From positions 1 to 31,378 of the forward strand of contig CAJNCP010000015.1 in assembly GCA_905221295.1 (NCBI GenBank): 31,378 nucleotides of DNA, in the 5' to 3' direction. Under the pieces are notes generated by a model that had not been told where the DNA came from, searched no databases, and saw nothing but the letters and a program-made list of their open reading frames with translations. Both the position numbers and the translations under genes were made by a program. Each line of letters opens with the position of its first letter. Positions within the stretch are counted from its first letter, which is position 1. Shown piece by piece: positions 8,654-16,440 of the stretch. This stretch comes from a bacterium. GTDB lineage: Bacteria > Bacillota > Bacilli > Lactobacillales > Streptococcaceae.

Positions 8654-8977
8654 ATGAAAAAACTCATGATAAAACTAAAAAAGGCCAAGGTTAAAGCTTT
8701 CACTTTGGTAGAAATGTTAGTCGTCTTGCTTATCATCAGCGTTCTTCTTTTGCTCTTTGTACCCAATTTGACCAAGCAAAAGGATGCCGTCGATGATAAA
8801 GGAAAAGCTGCTGTTGTCAAGGTCGTGGAAAGTCAGGCAGAACTTTATCGTTTGGATAAAAATGATGACGCCAGCCTTAGCAAATTACAAGCGGACGGTC
8901 GTATCACAGCTGAGCAAGCCAAAGCTTATAAAGACTACCATGCAAAACAAAAAACAAGTCAAACGGTTGCAGATTAA
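8654..8977 (+). CDS. comGC: Major pseudopilin ComGC (CglC)
   Basis: The main subunit of the competence pilus that captures DNA. The 107-residue prepilin has a basic leader, a ComC (prepilin peptidase) site between Ala15 and Phe16 (KVKA/FTLVE), Glu20 as mature Glu5 and a hydrophobic helix to about residue 37. A GGAGGTAA ribosome site lies at the end of comGB and only one base separates the two genes. The last 38 nt overlap comGD. Confidence 0.95.
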   Translation: MKKLMIKLKKAKVKAFTLVEMLVVLLIISVLLLLFVPNLTKQKDAVDDKGKAAVVKVVESQAELYRLDKNDDASLSKLQADGRITAEQAKAYKDYHAKQKTSQTVAD

Positions 8978-9374
8978 GGCCTTTACTATGTTTGAAAGCC
9001 TCTTGGTTTTGGGACTTGTGAGTATCATTGCTATGGCTTTATCAGGTTCAGTCCAGTCCACGTTTGCAGCGGTGGAGGAGCAGATTTTCTTTATGGAGTT
9101 TGAAGAACTCTATCGGGAAACGCAAAAACGCAGTGTTGCTAGTCAGCAAAAAACTAGTCTGAACTTAGATGGACAGACCATTAGCAATGGCAGTCAAAAG
9201 TTGACAGTTCCCAAAGGAATTCAAGCACCATCAGGACAAAGCATTATATTTGACCGAGCTGGGGGCAACTCGTCTCTGGCTAAGGTTGAATTTCAGACCA
9301 GTAAAGGAGCGATTTGCTATCAATTATATCTAGGAAATGGAAAAATTAAACGCATTAAAGAAACAAAAAATTAG
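8940..9374 (+). CDS. comGD: Minor pseudopilin ComGD (CglD)
   Basis: A 144-residue prepilin-like protein starting MQNKKQVKRLQIKA/FTMFESLLVL. The predicted cleavage after Ala14 leaves mature Phe1 and Glu5 (Glu19). A longer open frame begins at 8784 but would place 52 extra residues before the prepilin leader, so the ATG at 8940 is chosen. It overlaps the end of comGC by 38 nt with no Shine-Dalgarno. Confidence 0.92.
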   Translation: MQNKKQVKRLQIKAFTMFESLLVLGLVSIIAMALSGSVQSTFAAVEEQIFFMEFEELYRETQKRSVASQQKTSLNLDGQTISNGSQKLTVPKGIQAPSGQSIIFDRAGGNSSLAKVEFQTSKGAICYQLYLGNGKIKRIKETKN

Positions 9375-9639
9375 GGCAGTGATTTTACTGGAAGCGGTAG
9401 TTGCTCTGGCCGTATTTGCCAGTATTGCGACCCTTCTTTTGGGGCAAATTCAGAAAAATAGACAAGAAGAGGCAGAAATCTTGCAAAAGGAAGAAGTCTT
9501 ACGTGTGGCGAAGATGGCTCTGCAGACAGGTCAAAATCAGGTAAACATAAATGGAGTGGAGATTCAGGTGCTTGCTAGTGAAAAAGAAGTGGAGGTCTAC
9601 CATGGTTCAGAGAAGTTGCTCGACCTTAAAGAGCAGTAA
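9337..9639 (+). CDS. comGE: Minor pseudopilin ComGE (CglE)
   Basis: A 100-residue prepilin-like protein. The leader [14 protein letters not shown] is followed by [14 protein letters not shown], giving cleavage after Ala14 and mature Glu5 (Glu19). The C-terminal part is short and polar. The start lies 38 nt inside comGD; TAGGAA sits almost on the ATG and is too close to act as a normal ribosome site. Confidence 0.9.
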   Translation: MEKLNALKKQKIRAVILLEAVVALAVFASIATLLLGQIQKNRQEEAEILQKEEVLRVAKMALQTGQNQVNINGVEIQVLASEKEVEVYHGSEKLLDLKEQ

Positions 9640-10063
9640 GGTAAGAGCGTTCACTCTTTTAGAATCTCTGATTGCCCTTATCGTCATTAGCGGAGGCTTG
9701 CTCCTCTTTCAGGCTATGAGTCAGCTCCTCATTTCAGAAGTTCGTTACCAGCAGCAAAGTGAGCAAAAGGAGTGGCTCTTGTTTGTGGATCAACTGGAGG
9801 CAGAGTTAGAGCGTTCGCAGTTTGAAAAGGTGGAAGGCAATCACCTCTATCTGAAGCAAGATGGCAAGGATATCGCTATGGGCAAGTCCAAATCAGATGA
9901 TTTTCGGAAAACCGATAGCAGTGGACGGGGCTATCAGCCGATGGTTTATGGACTAAAATCAGCACAAATCACAGAGGAAAATCAATTGGTTCGCTTTCAT
10001 TTCCAATTTCAAAAGGGCTTAGAAAGGGAATTTATCTATCGTGTGGAAAAAGCAAAAAGTTAA
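9602..10063 (+). CDS. comGF: Minor pseudopilin ComGF (CglF)
   Basis: A 153-residue product with the leader [16 protein letters not shown], the cleavage-site motif A/FTLLES (mature Glu5) and a hydrophobic segment [14 protein letters not shown]. The open frame starts at 9551, but the Met at 9602 has GGAGG 6 nt upstream and places the prepilin site at the normal distance. It overlaps comGE by 38 nt. Confidence 0.9.
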   Translation: MVQRSCSTLKSSKVRAFTLLESLIALIVISGGLLLFQAMSQLLISEVRYQQQSEQKEWLLFVDQLEAELERSQFEKVEGNHLYLKQDGKDIAMGKSKSDDFRKTDSSGRGYQPMVYGLKSAQITEENQLVRFHFQFQKGLEREFIYRVEKAKS

Positions 10064-10454
10064 GGCAGGAGTTCTCCTATACGCAGTCACCATGGCAGCC
10101 ATTTTTAGCCTTTTGTTGCAGTTTTATTTGAATCGGCAAGTTGCCCATCACAAAGACTATACCCTAAACAAAGAGAAGTTGGCAGCTTTTGCCATGGCCA
10201 AGCGAAGCAAAGATAAGGCTGAGCAAGAAAGTGGTGAACGAGTCTTTAACTTAGGAAAGGTCACGTATCACAATACGAAAACAGGTTTTGTAACAAGTGT
10301 TCGTATGAATAAGGGCAACTATGAATTTCTCTTTCCCTCGATGAAAGCCAAGGAAAAGAAAACGGATAAAAAGCAACAGCTAGTGACTGATTCAAATCCA
10401 GAACAAAATCAACAAAAAACAGAAGATAAGGCAGATAAGAAAGCCAATTCCTAG
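10041..10454 (+). CDS. comGG: Competence pilus protein ComGG (CglG)
   Basis: The last gene of the operon, 137 residues, with a GTG start 23 nt inside comGF and AAAGGGA about 12 nt upstream. The N-terminus [17 protein letters not shown] is prepilin-like, but mature position 5 after Ala is Tyr rather than Glu, a deviation typical of ComGG-type subunits thought to act at the pilus tip or in assembly. One membrane helix (about 9-31) is followed by a polar domain and a very Lys/Gln/Glu-rich tail. No terminator is obvious before the next gene, so read-through is possible. Confidence 0.9.
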   Translation: MWKKQKVKAGVLLYAVTMAAIFSLLLQFYLNRQVAHHKDYTLNKEKLAAFAMAKRSKDKAEQESGERVFNLGKVTYHNTKTGFVTSVRMNKGNYEFLFPSMKAKEKKTDKKQQLVTDSNPEQNQQKTEDKADKKANS

Positions 10455-10471
10455 GCAATTCAACTTCTTTG

Positions 10472-10480
10472 TGATACACT
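10472..10480 (+). promoter_or_regulatory. Extended -10 (TGATACACT) of the methyltransferase gene
   Basis: TGATACACT ends 6 nt before the ATG at 10487, with no Shine-Dalgarno between. The start site is predicted at the ATG itself. Confidence 0.55.
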
Positions 10481-10486
10481 AAAAAC

Positions 10487-11077
10487 ATGAAACACGATTT
10501 TAATCACAAAGCAGAAACCTTTGATTCGCCCAAAAATATCTTTCTTGCAAACTTGGTTTGTCAGGCAGTTGAAAAACAGATTGATTTTCTATCAGACAAG
10601 AAAATACTGGACTTTGGTGGTGGAACGGGTCTGTTAGCCTTGTCTCTAGCTAAGCAGGTCAAGTCGGTTACCCTAGTAGACATCTCGGAGAAAATGCTAG
10701 AGCAAGCCCGTTTGAAAGCAGAGCAACAAGACATCAAGAATATTCAGTTTTTGGAGCAAGATTTACTGGCAAATCCCTTGGAACATCAATTTGACCTAAT
10801 TGTAGTCAGTCGGGTTCTTCATCATATGCCTGATCTAGATGCGACTCTTGCCATGTTTCGCCGTCACCTTAGGGAGAATGGACAAGTTTTCATCGCTGAT
10901 TTTGTCAAGACAGATACCAACCATCACGGCTTTGAATTAACTGAACTGGAGACCAAGCTCACCCAGTTTGGTTTTTCGAGCATTGGCAGTCAGATTCTCT
11001 ATAGCGCTGAAGACTTGTTTCAAGGAAATTACTCAGAACTCTTTTTAACAGTAGCCCAAAAATCACTCGCTGACTAA
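10487..11077 (+). CDS. Class I SAM-dependent methyltransferase, substrate unknown
   Basis: A 196-residue protein with the Rossmann methyltransferase pattern: motif I LDFGGGTGL (41-49), an acidic strand-2 residue in VTLVDIS, a motif near LEQDLL and VVSRVLHHMPD resembling UbiE/Coq5-type small-molecule methyltransferases. No substrate can be assigned. Genes like it and the next one often follow comG in mitis-group streptococci, but they have their own promoter here. The TAA stop lies within the following terminator stem. Probably leaderless. Confidence 0.85.
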   Translation: MKHDFNHKAETFDSPKNIFLANLVCQAVEKQIDFLSDKKILDFGGGTGLLALSLAKQVKSVTLVDISEKMLEQARLKAEQQDIKNIQFLEQDLLANPLEHQFDLIVVSRVLHHMPDLDATLAMFRRHLRENGQVFIADFVKTDTNHHGFELTELETKLTQFGFSSIGSQILYSAEDLFQGNYSELFLTVAQKSLAD

Positions 11078-11092
11078 AGCAGTGATTTTTTC
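11059..11092 (+). terminator. Terminator overlapping the methyltransferase stop codon
   Basis: AAAATCACT (11059-11067) pairs with AGTGATTTT (11081-11089), with an inner GCT/AGC, and continues into a T tract. The gene's stop codon is inside the hairpin. Confidence 0.8.
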
Positions 11093-11120
11093 TTTTCAGA
11101 TGGAAAAAAGGAGCGAAATT

Positions 11121-11129
11121 TGATAAGAT
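11121..11129 (+). promoter_or_regulatory. Extended -10 (TGATAAGAT) of the YtxK-like gene
   Basis: TGATAAGAT ends 6 nt before the ATG at 11136. An AGGA sits between box and ATG, only 2 nt from the start and upstream of the expected start site, so it is unlikely to be used. Confidence 0.5.
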
Positions 11130-11135
11130 AGGAAT

Positions 11136-12089
11136 ATGGATTTTGAAAAAATTGAACAAGCTTATACGTATTTACTAGAGAATGTCCAAGTCATCCAAAG
11201 TGATTTGGCGACCAACTTCTATGACGCCTTGGTAGAGCAAAACAGCATCTATCTGGATGGCGAGACTGAGCTAAAGCAGGTCAAGGAAAATAATCAAGCC
11301 CTTAAACGCGTAGCACTTCGCAAGGAAGAGTGGCTCAAGACATATCAGTTTCTCTTGATGAAGGCAGGCCAAACGGAGCCTTTACAGGCCAATCACCAGT
11401 TTACGCCGGATGCCATTGCCCTCCTCTTGGTACTTATTGTGGAAGAGTTGCTGGATCAAGAGGAAATTAGCATCCTCGAAATGGGTTCTGGAATGGGGAT
11501 TTTGGGAGCTACTTTCTTGACTTCACTTGCTAAAAAAGTAGATTACTTAGGAATCGAAGTGGATGATTTGCTAATTGATCTGGCGGCTAGTATGGCAGAT
11601 GTGATCGGTTTGCAGGCAGGTTTTGTTCAAGGTGATGCCGTTCGACCGCAAATGCTTAAAGAAAGCGATGTGGTCATCAGCGACTTGCCTGTCGGCTATT
11701 ACCCAGACGACACTATCGCTTCACGCTATCAAGTGGCTTCCAGCCAAGAACATACCTATGCCCACCATTTGCTGATGGAACAAGGTCTCAAGTACCTCAA
11801 GTCAGATGGCTATGCTATTTTTCTGGCTCCGAGTGATTTGTTGACCAGCCCTCAAAGTGATTTGTTAAAAGATTGGCTTAAAGAGAAAGCGAGCTTAGTT
11901 GCGATGATTAGCTTGCCAGAGACACTATTTTCTCATGCTAGCCAAGCCAAGACAATCTTTGTTTTACAAAAGAAAGCTGAAGAGGAGTTGGTTCCGTTTA
12001 TCTATCCGCTAGAAAGTTTGCAAGATCCAGCTGCACTAATGAAATTCAAAGAAAATTTTCAAAAATGGAGCAAAGGTACTGAAATATAA
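11136..12089 (+). CDS. N6-adenine-type methyltransferase (YtxK-like)
   Basis: A 317-residue protein with a helical N-terminal region (1-80) and a methyltransferase core: SAM motif ILEMGSGMG (113-121) and an acidic strand-2 residue in YLGIEVDD. Where DNA and protein N6/N5-methyltransferases carry NPPY, it has DLPVGYY (183-189). It matches the class annotated as N-6 DNA methylase/YtxK next to ackA in firmicutes. The altered catalytic motif makes DNA adenine methylation doubtful. No restriction gene is nearby. It precedes ackA, which has its own promoter. Confidence 0.85.
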   Translation: MDFEKIEQAYTYLLENVQVIQSDLATNFYDALVEQNSIYLDGETELKQVKENNQALKRVALRKEEWLKTYQFLLMKAGQTEPLQANHQFTPDAIALLLVLIVEELLDQEEISILEMGSGMGILGATFLTSLAKKVDYLGIEVDDLLIDLAASMADVIGLQAGFVQGDAVRPQMLKESDVVISDLPVGYYPDDTIASRYQVASSQEHTYAHHLLMEQGLKYLKSDGYAIFLAPSDLLTSPQSDLLKDWLKEKASLVAMISLPETLFSHASQAKTIFVLQKKAEEELVPFIYPLESLQDPAALMKFKENFQKWSKGTEI

Positions 12090-12098
12090 GGTAAATTT

Positions 12099-12107
12099 TG
12101 TTATAAT
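12099..12107 (+). promoter_or_regulatory. Extended -10 (TGTTATAAT) of ackA
   Basis: A perfect extended -10 without a clear -35. The predicted start, near 12114, falls inside the adjacent cre site. Confidence 0.75.
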
Positions 12108-12109
12108 AG

Positions 12110-12124
12110 TTGAAAACGCTTAAA
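12110..12124. promoter_or_regulatory. cre site (CcpA operator) at the ackA start site
   Basis: TTGAAAACGCTTAAA matches the CcpA consensus WTGAAARCGYTTWNN at every defined position. It lies 3-17 nt after the -10 box, on the predicted transcription start. Confidence 0.85.
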
Positions 12125-12138
12125 AGAGGTATTATGTT

Positions 12139-13329
12139 ATGACAAAAACAATTGCAATCAATGCAGGAAGCTCGAGTTTGAAATGGCAACTTTACCAAAT
12201 GCCTGAAGAAACAGTATTGGCCAAAGGCTTGATTGAACGTATTGGTTTGAAGGATTCAATTTCAACTGTAAAATTCGACGACCGTTCTGAAAAACAAATT
12301 CTTGATATTGACGATCACACACAAGCTGTTAAAATTTTATTGGATGATTTGATTCGTTTCGATATCATCAAATCTTATGATGAGATTACAGGTGTTGGAC
12401 ACCGTGTTGTGGCTGGTGGTGAATACTTCAAAGAATCAACCTTGGTAGAGGGAGATGTTTTGGAAAAGGTTGAAGAGTTGGGACTTTTGGCTCCTCTTCA
12501 CAACCCAGCCAACGCAGCAGGAATTCGCGCATTTAAGGAATTGCTTCCGGACATTACTAGTGTTGTTGTTTTTGATACTTCATTCCACACAACCATGCCA
12601 GAAAAAGCCTATCGCTACCCTCTTCCAAATAAATACTATACTGAAAATAAAGTTCGTAAGTATGGAGCCCACGGGACAAGTCATCAGTTTGTAGCAGGAG
12701 AAGCAGCTAAAATTTTAGGTCGACCACTAGAAGACTTGAAATTGATTACTTGCCATATCGGTAATGGCGCTTCTATTACAGCAGTTAAAGGTGGTCAGTC
12801 TGTTGATACTTCTATGGGCTTCACTCCGCTTGGTGGTATTATGATGGGAACACGCACAGGGGATATCGACCCAGCTATCATTCCCTATTTGATGCAATAT
12901 ACAGAGGACTTCAACACGCCAGAGGATATCAGTCGCATTCTCAATCGTGAGTCTGGACTTTTGGGGGTTTCTGAAAAATCAAGTGACATGCGTGATGTTA
13001 TGGCTGCAGTAAAAGCAGGAGACCATAATGCGACCTTGGCCTACGAGATGTATATTGACCGTATTCAAAAGCACATTGGTCAGTATTTGGCAGTCCTAAA
13101 TGGTGCAGACGCAATCATCTTCACAGCAGGTGTTGGTGAGAATGCCTCAGATGTACGTGGAGATGTTATTTCAGGAATTTCTTGGTTTGGATGTGATGTG
13201 GACTCTGAAAAGAATGTCTTTGGAGCAACTGGAGACATCTCAACTGACGCAGCGAAAATCCGTGTCTTGGTAATCCCAACAGATGAGGAATTAGTGATTG
13301 CACGTGATGTTGAACGATTCAAAAAATAA
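12139..13329 (+). CDS. ackA: Acetate kinase
   Basis: AckA interconverts acetyl phosphate + ADP and acetate + ATP, the last step of acetate fermentation and, in streptococci, the sink for acetyl-P made by pyruvate oxidase. The 396-residue protein has the full family signature: [10 protein letters not shown] with Asn8, Arg89 in GHRVVAGG, the catalytic Asp146 in VFDTSFH, His178 in AHGTSHQ, the CHIGNGAS phosphate loop near 205-212, Arg239 in MMGTRTGD and the late acidic [15 protein letters not shown] lies upstream of the ATG. A cre site on its start region ties it to carbon catabolite control. Confidence 0.97.
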   Translation: MTKTIAINAGSSSLKWQLYQMPEETVLAKGLIERIGLKDSISTVKFDDRSEKQILDIDDHTQAVKILLDDLIRFDIIKSYDEITGVGHRVVAGGEYFKESTLVEGDVLEKVEELGLLAPLHNPANAAGIRAFKELLPDITSVVVFDTSFHTTMPEKAYRYPLPNKYYTENKVRKYGAHGTSHQFVAGEAAKILGRPLEDLKLITCHIGNGASITAVKGGQSVDTSMGFTPLGGIMMGTRTGDIDPAIIPYLMQYTEDFNTPEDISRILNRESGLLGVSEKSSDMRDVMAAVKAGDHNATLAYEMYIDRIQKHIGQYLAVLNGADAIIFTAGVGENASDVRGDVISGISWFGCDVDSEKNVFGATGDISTDAAKIRVLVIPTDEELVIARDVERFKK

Positions 13330-13355
13330 CTAAAATAAGAAATAATGTACATGTA

Positions 13356-13390
13356 AAAAGAGTTGGAGAGTTTGCTCTCCAGCTTTTTTG
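13356..13390 (+). terminator. Terminator after ackA
   Basis: AGTTGGAGAG pairs with CTCTCCAGCT (one G-U) around TTTG. It is preceded by A's and followed by a six-T run. Confidence 0.9.
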
Positions 13391-13420
13391 CTTGGGAAAA
13401 TCTCGAAAACCTTGCTGTTA

Positions 13421-13448
13421 TTGGCTTTTTCAAAAAATATGGTATAAT
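13421..13448 (+). promoter_or_regulatory. Promoter of rnpA-yidC-khpB
   Basis: TTGGCT (13421-13426), a 16-bp spacer and the extended -10 TGGTATAAT (13440-13448) lie about 30 nt before rnpA. Confidence 0.75.
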
Positions 13449-13477
13449 AGTAGTAATTTAATAGATGGAGTTGAGTT

Positions 13478-13849
13478 TTGAAGAAAAACTTTCGTGTAAA
13501 AAGAGAGAAAGATTTTAAGGAGATTTTTCAATATGGGACAAGTTTTGCCAATCGAAAATTTGTTGTCTACCAATTGGAAAACCAGCAAAACCATTTTCGA
13601 GTAGGACTGTCCGTCAGCAAAAAGCTGGGGAATGCAGTTACCAGAAATCAAATTAAAAGACGGGTTCGACACATTTTGCTAAGTGTAAGGGAGTATTTGG
13701 CTGATAACGTTGATTTTGTCGTGATTGCTCGAAAAGGTGTTGAAAGCTTGGATTATGCAGAGATGGAGAAAAATCTACTCCACGTATTAAAGTTATCAAA
13801 GATTTACCGGGAAGGAATTAGGAGTGAAAAAGAAACTACAGTTGACTAG
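13478..13849 (+). CDS. rnpA: Ribonuclease P protein component
   Basis: The basic protein subunit that helps RNase P RNA remove 5' leaders from pre-tRNAs. At 123 residues it has the expected size and the conserved basic signature [10 protein letters not shown] (56-65). The start is TTG with GGAG 7 nt upstream; no ATG gives the conserved N-terminus [12 protein letters not shown]. It overlaps yidC by 26 nt. Confidence 0.95.
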   Translation: MKKNFRVKREKDFKEIFQYGTSFANRKFVVYQLENQQNHFRVGLSVSKKLGNAVTRNQIKRRVRHILLSVREYLADNVDFVVIARKGVESLDYAEMEKNLLHVLKLSKIYREGIRSEKETTVD

Positions 13850-14636
13850 TCTACTGGGCTTGTCCCTATTTGTCGTGGCAGCTTGTGGGACAAGCGATGT
13901 TACAGCGGATACTACAGATATATGGAGCAAATTTGTCTATTTTTTTGCTGAAATCATCCGCTTTTTGTCCTTTGACATTAGTATCGGAGTGGGGATTATC
14001 CTCTTTACAATCCTGATTCGTACGATTCTATTACCAGTCTTTCAGACTCAAATGGTTGCCTCTAGAAAAATGCAAGAGGCTCAACCGCGTATTAAGGCCC
14101 TACAAGAACAATATCCGGGTCGCGATATGGAAAGTAGAACCAAGCTAGATCAGGAGATGCGGAAGGTCTATAAAGAATTGGGGGTTAAACACTCATCTTC
14201 TCTCTGGCCAATTTTGATTCAAATGCCGGTTCTCTTGGCTCTCTTTCAAGCCTTGACTCGAGTGGAATTTTTGAAAACAGGGCACTTTTTGTGGGTGAAC
14301 TTGGGAGGAGTAGACACAAGCTTTATCCTTCCGATTTTGGCGGCAGTCTTTACCTTCTTGAGCAGTTGGTTATCGAATAAGGCTTTGCCTGAAAGAAGTG
14401 GAGCTATGACAGGAATGATGTACGGGATGCCGGTACTAATCTTTATCTTTGCCATCTCTGCACCTAGTGGTGTTGCCTTGTACTGGGCCGTATCCAATGC
14501 TTATCAAGTTTTGCAAACCTATTTCTTGAATAATCCTTTCAAGATGATTGCAGCGCGCGAGGCAGAATTACAAGCTAAAAAAGATTTAGAAAATAGAAAA
14601 AGAAAAGCCAAGAAAAAGGCTCAGAAAATGAAGTAA
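13824..14636 (+). CDS. yidC: Membrane protein insertase YidC (SpoIIIJ-type lipoprotein)
   Basis: Inserts membrane proteins alone or with SecYEG. The GTG start lies within the end of rnpA and is preceded by AGGA. A lipoprotein signal peptide ends at the lipobox VAAC (Cys21). Five membrane segments follow in the usual Gram-positive YidC layout, with the conserved hydrophilic-groove arginine Arg66 in [10 protein letters not shown]. The C-terminal tail is highly basic ([13 protein letters not shown]), consistent with ribosome contact. Length is 270. Streptococci usually carry two YidC paralogues; the rnpA-linked position fits the first. Confidence 0.95.
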   Translation: MKKKLQLTSLLGLSLFVVAACGTSDVTADTTDIWSKFVYFFAEIIRFLSFDISIGVGIILFTILIRTILLPVFQTQMVASRKMQEAQPRIKALQEQYPGRDMESRTKLDQEMRKVYKELGVKHSSSLWPILIQMPVLLALFQALTRVEFLKTGHFLWVNLGGVDTSFILPILAAVFTFLSSWLSNKALPERSGAMTGMMYGMPVLIFIFAISAPSGVALYWAVSNAYQVLQTYFLNNPFKMIAAREAELQAKKDLENRKRKAKKKAQKMK

Positions 14637-14653
14637 TAAGGAGGAATCTGGTT

Positions 14654-15643
14654 ATGGTGTTATATACGGGTTCAACAGTTGAAGAAGCAATTCAAAAGGG
14701 ATTGAAAGAGTTAGGTCTTCCTCGAATGAAGACTCATATAAAGGTTGTGTCCAAAGAGAAGAAAGGTTTTTTAGGCTTATTTGGGCAAAAACCAGCTCAA
14801 GTTGATATTGAGGCAATTAGTGAAACGACGGTGATTAAGGCCAATCAACAAGCTATAAAAGGCGTTCCGAAAGAGATTAATGAACAAAACGAACCTGTTA
14901 AGACAGTAACAGAGGCGACAGTTGATCTCGGGCATGTTGTTGAGGCGATTAAAAAAATCGAAGAGGAAGGTCAGGGTGTTTCTGATGAAATCAAGGCTGA
15001 AATCTTGAAAAATGAGAAACATGCTAGCACTATTCTTGAAGAGACAGGGCATATTGAAATTTTAAATGAGTTGCAAATAGAAGAAGCCAGAACGGAAGCG
15101 TCAACAGAGGTCAAAGAACTTGTAGATGAGCGAGAGAAGGAAAAAAGTCAGTCCCTAGAAGATTTAGGTTTAAAAGTTGAACAGAGCTATGATATTGAAC
15201 AAGTAGCGACAGAAGTAACTGATTATGTTCAAACAATTTTGGATGATATAGATGTTGAAGGTGTCATTTCAAGCGATTATAATCGTCGCATTATCAATCT
15301 GCAAATCGATACCAACGAACCAGGTCGTATTATCGGTTATCATGGAAAAGTCTTGAAGGCTCTTCAACTATTGGCGCAAAACTACCTCTACAATCGCTAT
15401 TCAAGAACTTTCTACATCACGATTAACGTTAATGACTATGTGGAGCATCGTGCAGAAGTGTTACAAACCTACGCTCAAAAATTGGCGAGTCGTGCATTGG
15501 AGGAAGGTCGTAGCCAACAAACCGATCCGATGTCAAATAGCGAACGCAAGATTATCCATCGCATTATCTCACGCATGGATGGCGTGACGAGTTACTCTGA
15601 AGGTGACGAGCCAAATCGCTATGTTGTCGTAGACGCAGAATAA
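14654..15643 (+). CDS. khpB: RNA-binding protein KhpB (Jag/EloR)
   Basis: KhpB, with KhpA, binds RNA and controls cell elongation and division in streptococci. The 329 residues comprise an N-terminal Jag domain (1-52, with KKGFLGLFG), a long acidic helical linker (about 90-180), a type-II KH domain with GRIIGYHGK (224-232) and an R3H domain with the RxxxH motif (Arg298/His302). Thr89 in TEATVDLG corresponds to the position I recall as the StkP phosphorylation site of pneumococcal EloR. AAGGAGG lies at the end of yidC, 17 nt separate the genes, and a terminator closes the operon. Confidence 0.95.
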   Translation: MVLYTGSTVEEAIQKGLKELGLPRMKTHIKVVSKEKKGFLGLFGQKPAQVDIEAISETTVIKANQQAIKGVPKEINEQNEPVKTVTEATVDLGHVVEAIKKIEEEGQGVSDEIKAEILKNEKHASTILEETGHIEILNELQIEEARTEASTEVKELVDEREKEKSQSLEDLGLKVEQSYDIEQVATEVTDYVQTILDDIDVEGVISSDYNRRIINLQIDTNEPGRIIGYHGKVLKALQLLAQNYLYNRYSRTFYITINVNDYVEHRAEVLQTYAQKLASRALEEGRSQQTDPMSNSERKIIHRIISRMDGVTSYSEGDEPNRYVVVDAE

Positions 15644-15650
15644 GCAAAGC

Positions 15651-15675
15651 AAAATCAGGTTCGTCCTGATTTTTT
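15651..15675 (+). terminator. Terminator after khpB
   Basis: AAAATCAGG pairs with CCTGATTTT around TTCGT, followed by T's. Confidence 0.9.
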
Positions 15676-15698
15676 GCTAGGAAAGGAAAGATTCAGAT

Positions 15699-16322
15699 AT
15701 GCTGAAAGCAGTTAGAGAATACCTATCATTTGCAGGAGTCCAGTACCGTAATCCAGATAAGGCTGGAGATGAGCGAGAGAAGATGCTGGAATTGCGCCAC
15801 AAAGGCCAGGAAGCTCGTAAGGCTTTTACAAATCTGGCCAAGGCCTTCCAAGCAAGTCATCCTGAATGGCAACTTCAACAGACTAGTCAGTGGATGAATC
15901 AAGCGCAGCGCTTGCGACCGCATTTCTGGGCCTATTTACAGAGAGAGGGGCAGGTAACAGAACCTATGTTGGCGCTGCGTTTGTACGGGGAACCCTCCGA
16001 TTTTGGGATTTCCTTAGAAGTCAGTTTCATCGAGCGCAAGAAGGATGAGCAGACCCTGAGCAAACAAGCCAAGATTTTAGATATTCCACCAGTAGAAGGA
16101 ATCTATTATCTAGCATACACCGATGGTCAAAGTCAAAAGGTAGAAGCTAATGAAGAAAACCGTCGTACTTTACGAGAGAAGCTGAGAAATCAGGAAGTTC
16201 GTAAAGTCTTAGTCAAGTCAGATGTTTCCTTCATTGAAGATCAGTCAGTAGAATCGGTATTGGAAAAACTAGAAGATGCTTATACTCGTCTTCTTCCTTA
16301 TTATGAGGCGACAAGGATCTAG
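15699..16322 (+). CDS. HI_0552-like family protein of unknown function
   Basis: A 207-residue soluble protein (MLKAVREYLSFAGVQYRNPD...), rich in charged residues, with no membrane segment and no motif I can tie to catalysis. It resembles the HI_0552 family, which I recall carrying a misleading glucose-6-phosphate dehydrogenase label in some databases. No Rossmann GxGxxG dinucleotide motif is visible, so that label is unsupported. AGGAAAGGAAAG provides the ribosome site. No promoter was identified between the khpB terminator and the start, and no terminator is clear before tkt. Confidence 0.7.
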   Translation: MLKAVREYLSFAGVQYRNPDKAGDEREKMLELRHKGQEARKAFTNLAKAFQASHPEWQLQQTSQWMNQAQRLRPHFWAYLQREGQVTEPMLALRLYGEPSDFGISLEVSFIERKKDEQTLSKQAKILDIPPVEGIYYLAYTDGQSQKVEANEENRRTLREKLRNQEVRKVLVKSDVSFIEDQSVESVLEKLEDAYTRLLPYYEATRI

Positions 16323-16359
16323 AAGGATTAGGTGAGTCGTTTTATATTAAGTTGTTTTA

Positions 16360-16388
16360 TTGCTATTCTATGCATTTTTTCATATAAT
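16360..16388 (+). promoter_or_regulatory. tkt promoter
   Basis: TTGCTA (16360-16365), 17 bp and a perfect TATAAT (16383-16388) lie about 50 nt before tkt. Confidence 0.8.
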
Positions 16389-16403
16389 AGTAAAATAGGA
16401 TGT

Positions 16404-16419
16404 GTGATTCATTAATCAC
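16404..16419 (+). other. Small hairpin in the tkt leader
   Basis: GTGATT and AATCAC pair around CATT, about 10 nt after the predicted start site and upstream of the GAAAGGA ribosome site. It may stabilise the 5' end or bind a regulator; function unknown. Confidence 0.35.
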
Positions 16420-16440
16420 CTCAAAGAGAAAGGAAATTCT

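Noticed and set aside
8784..8939. Upstream extension of comGD
   Set aside because: It would bury the prepilin leader 52 residues inside the protein; the ATG at 8940 gives a normal prepilin.
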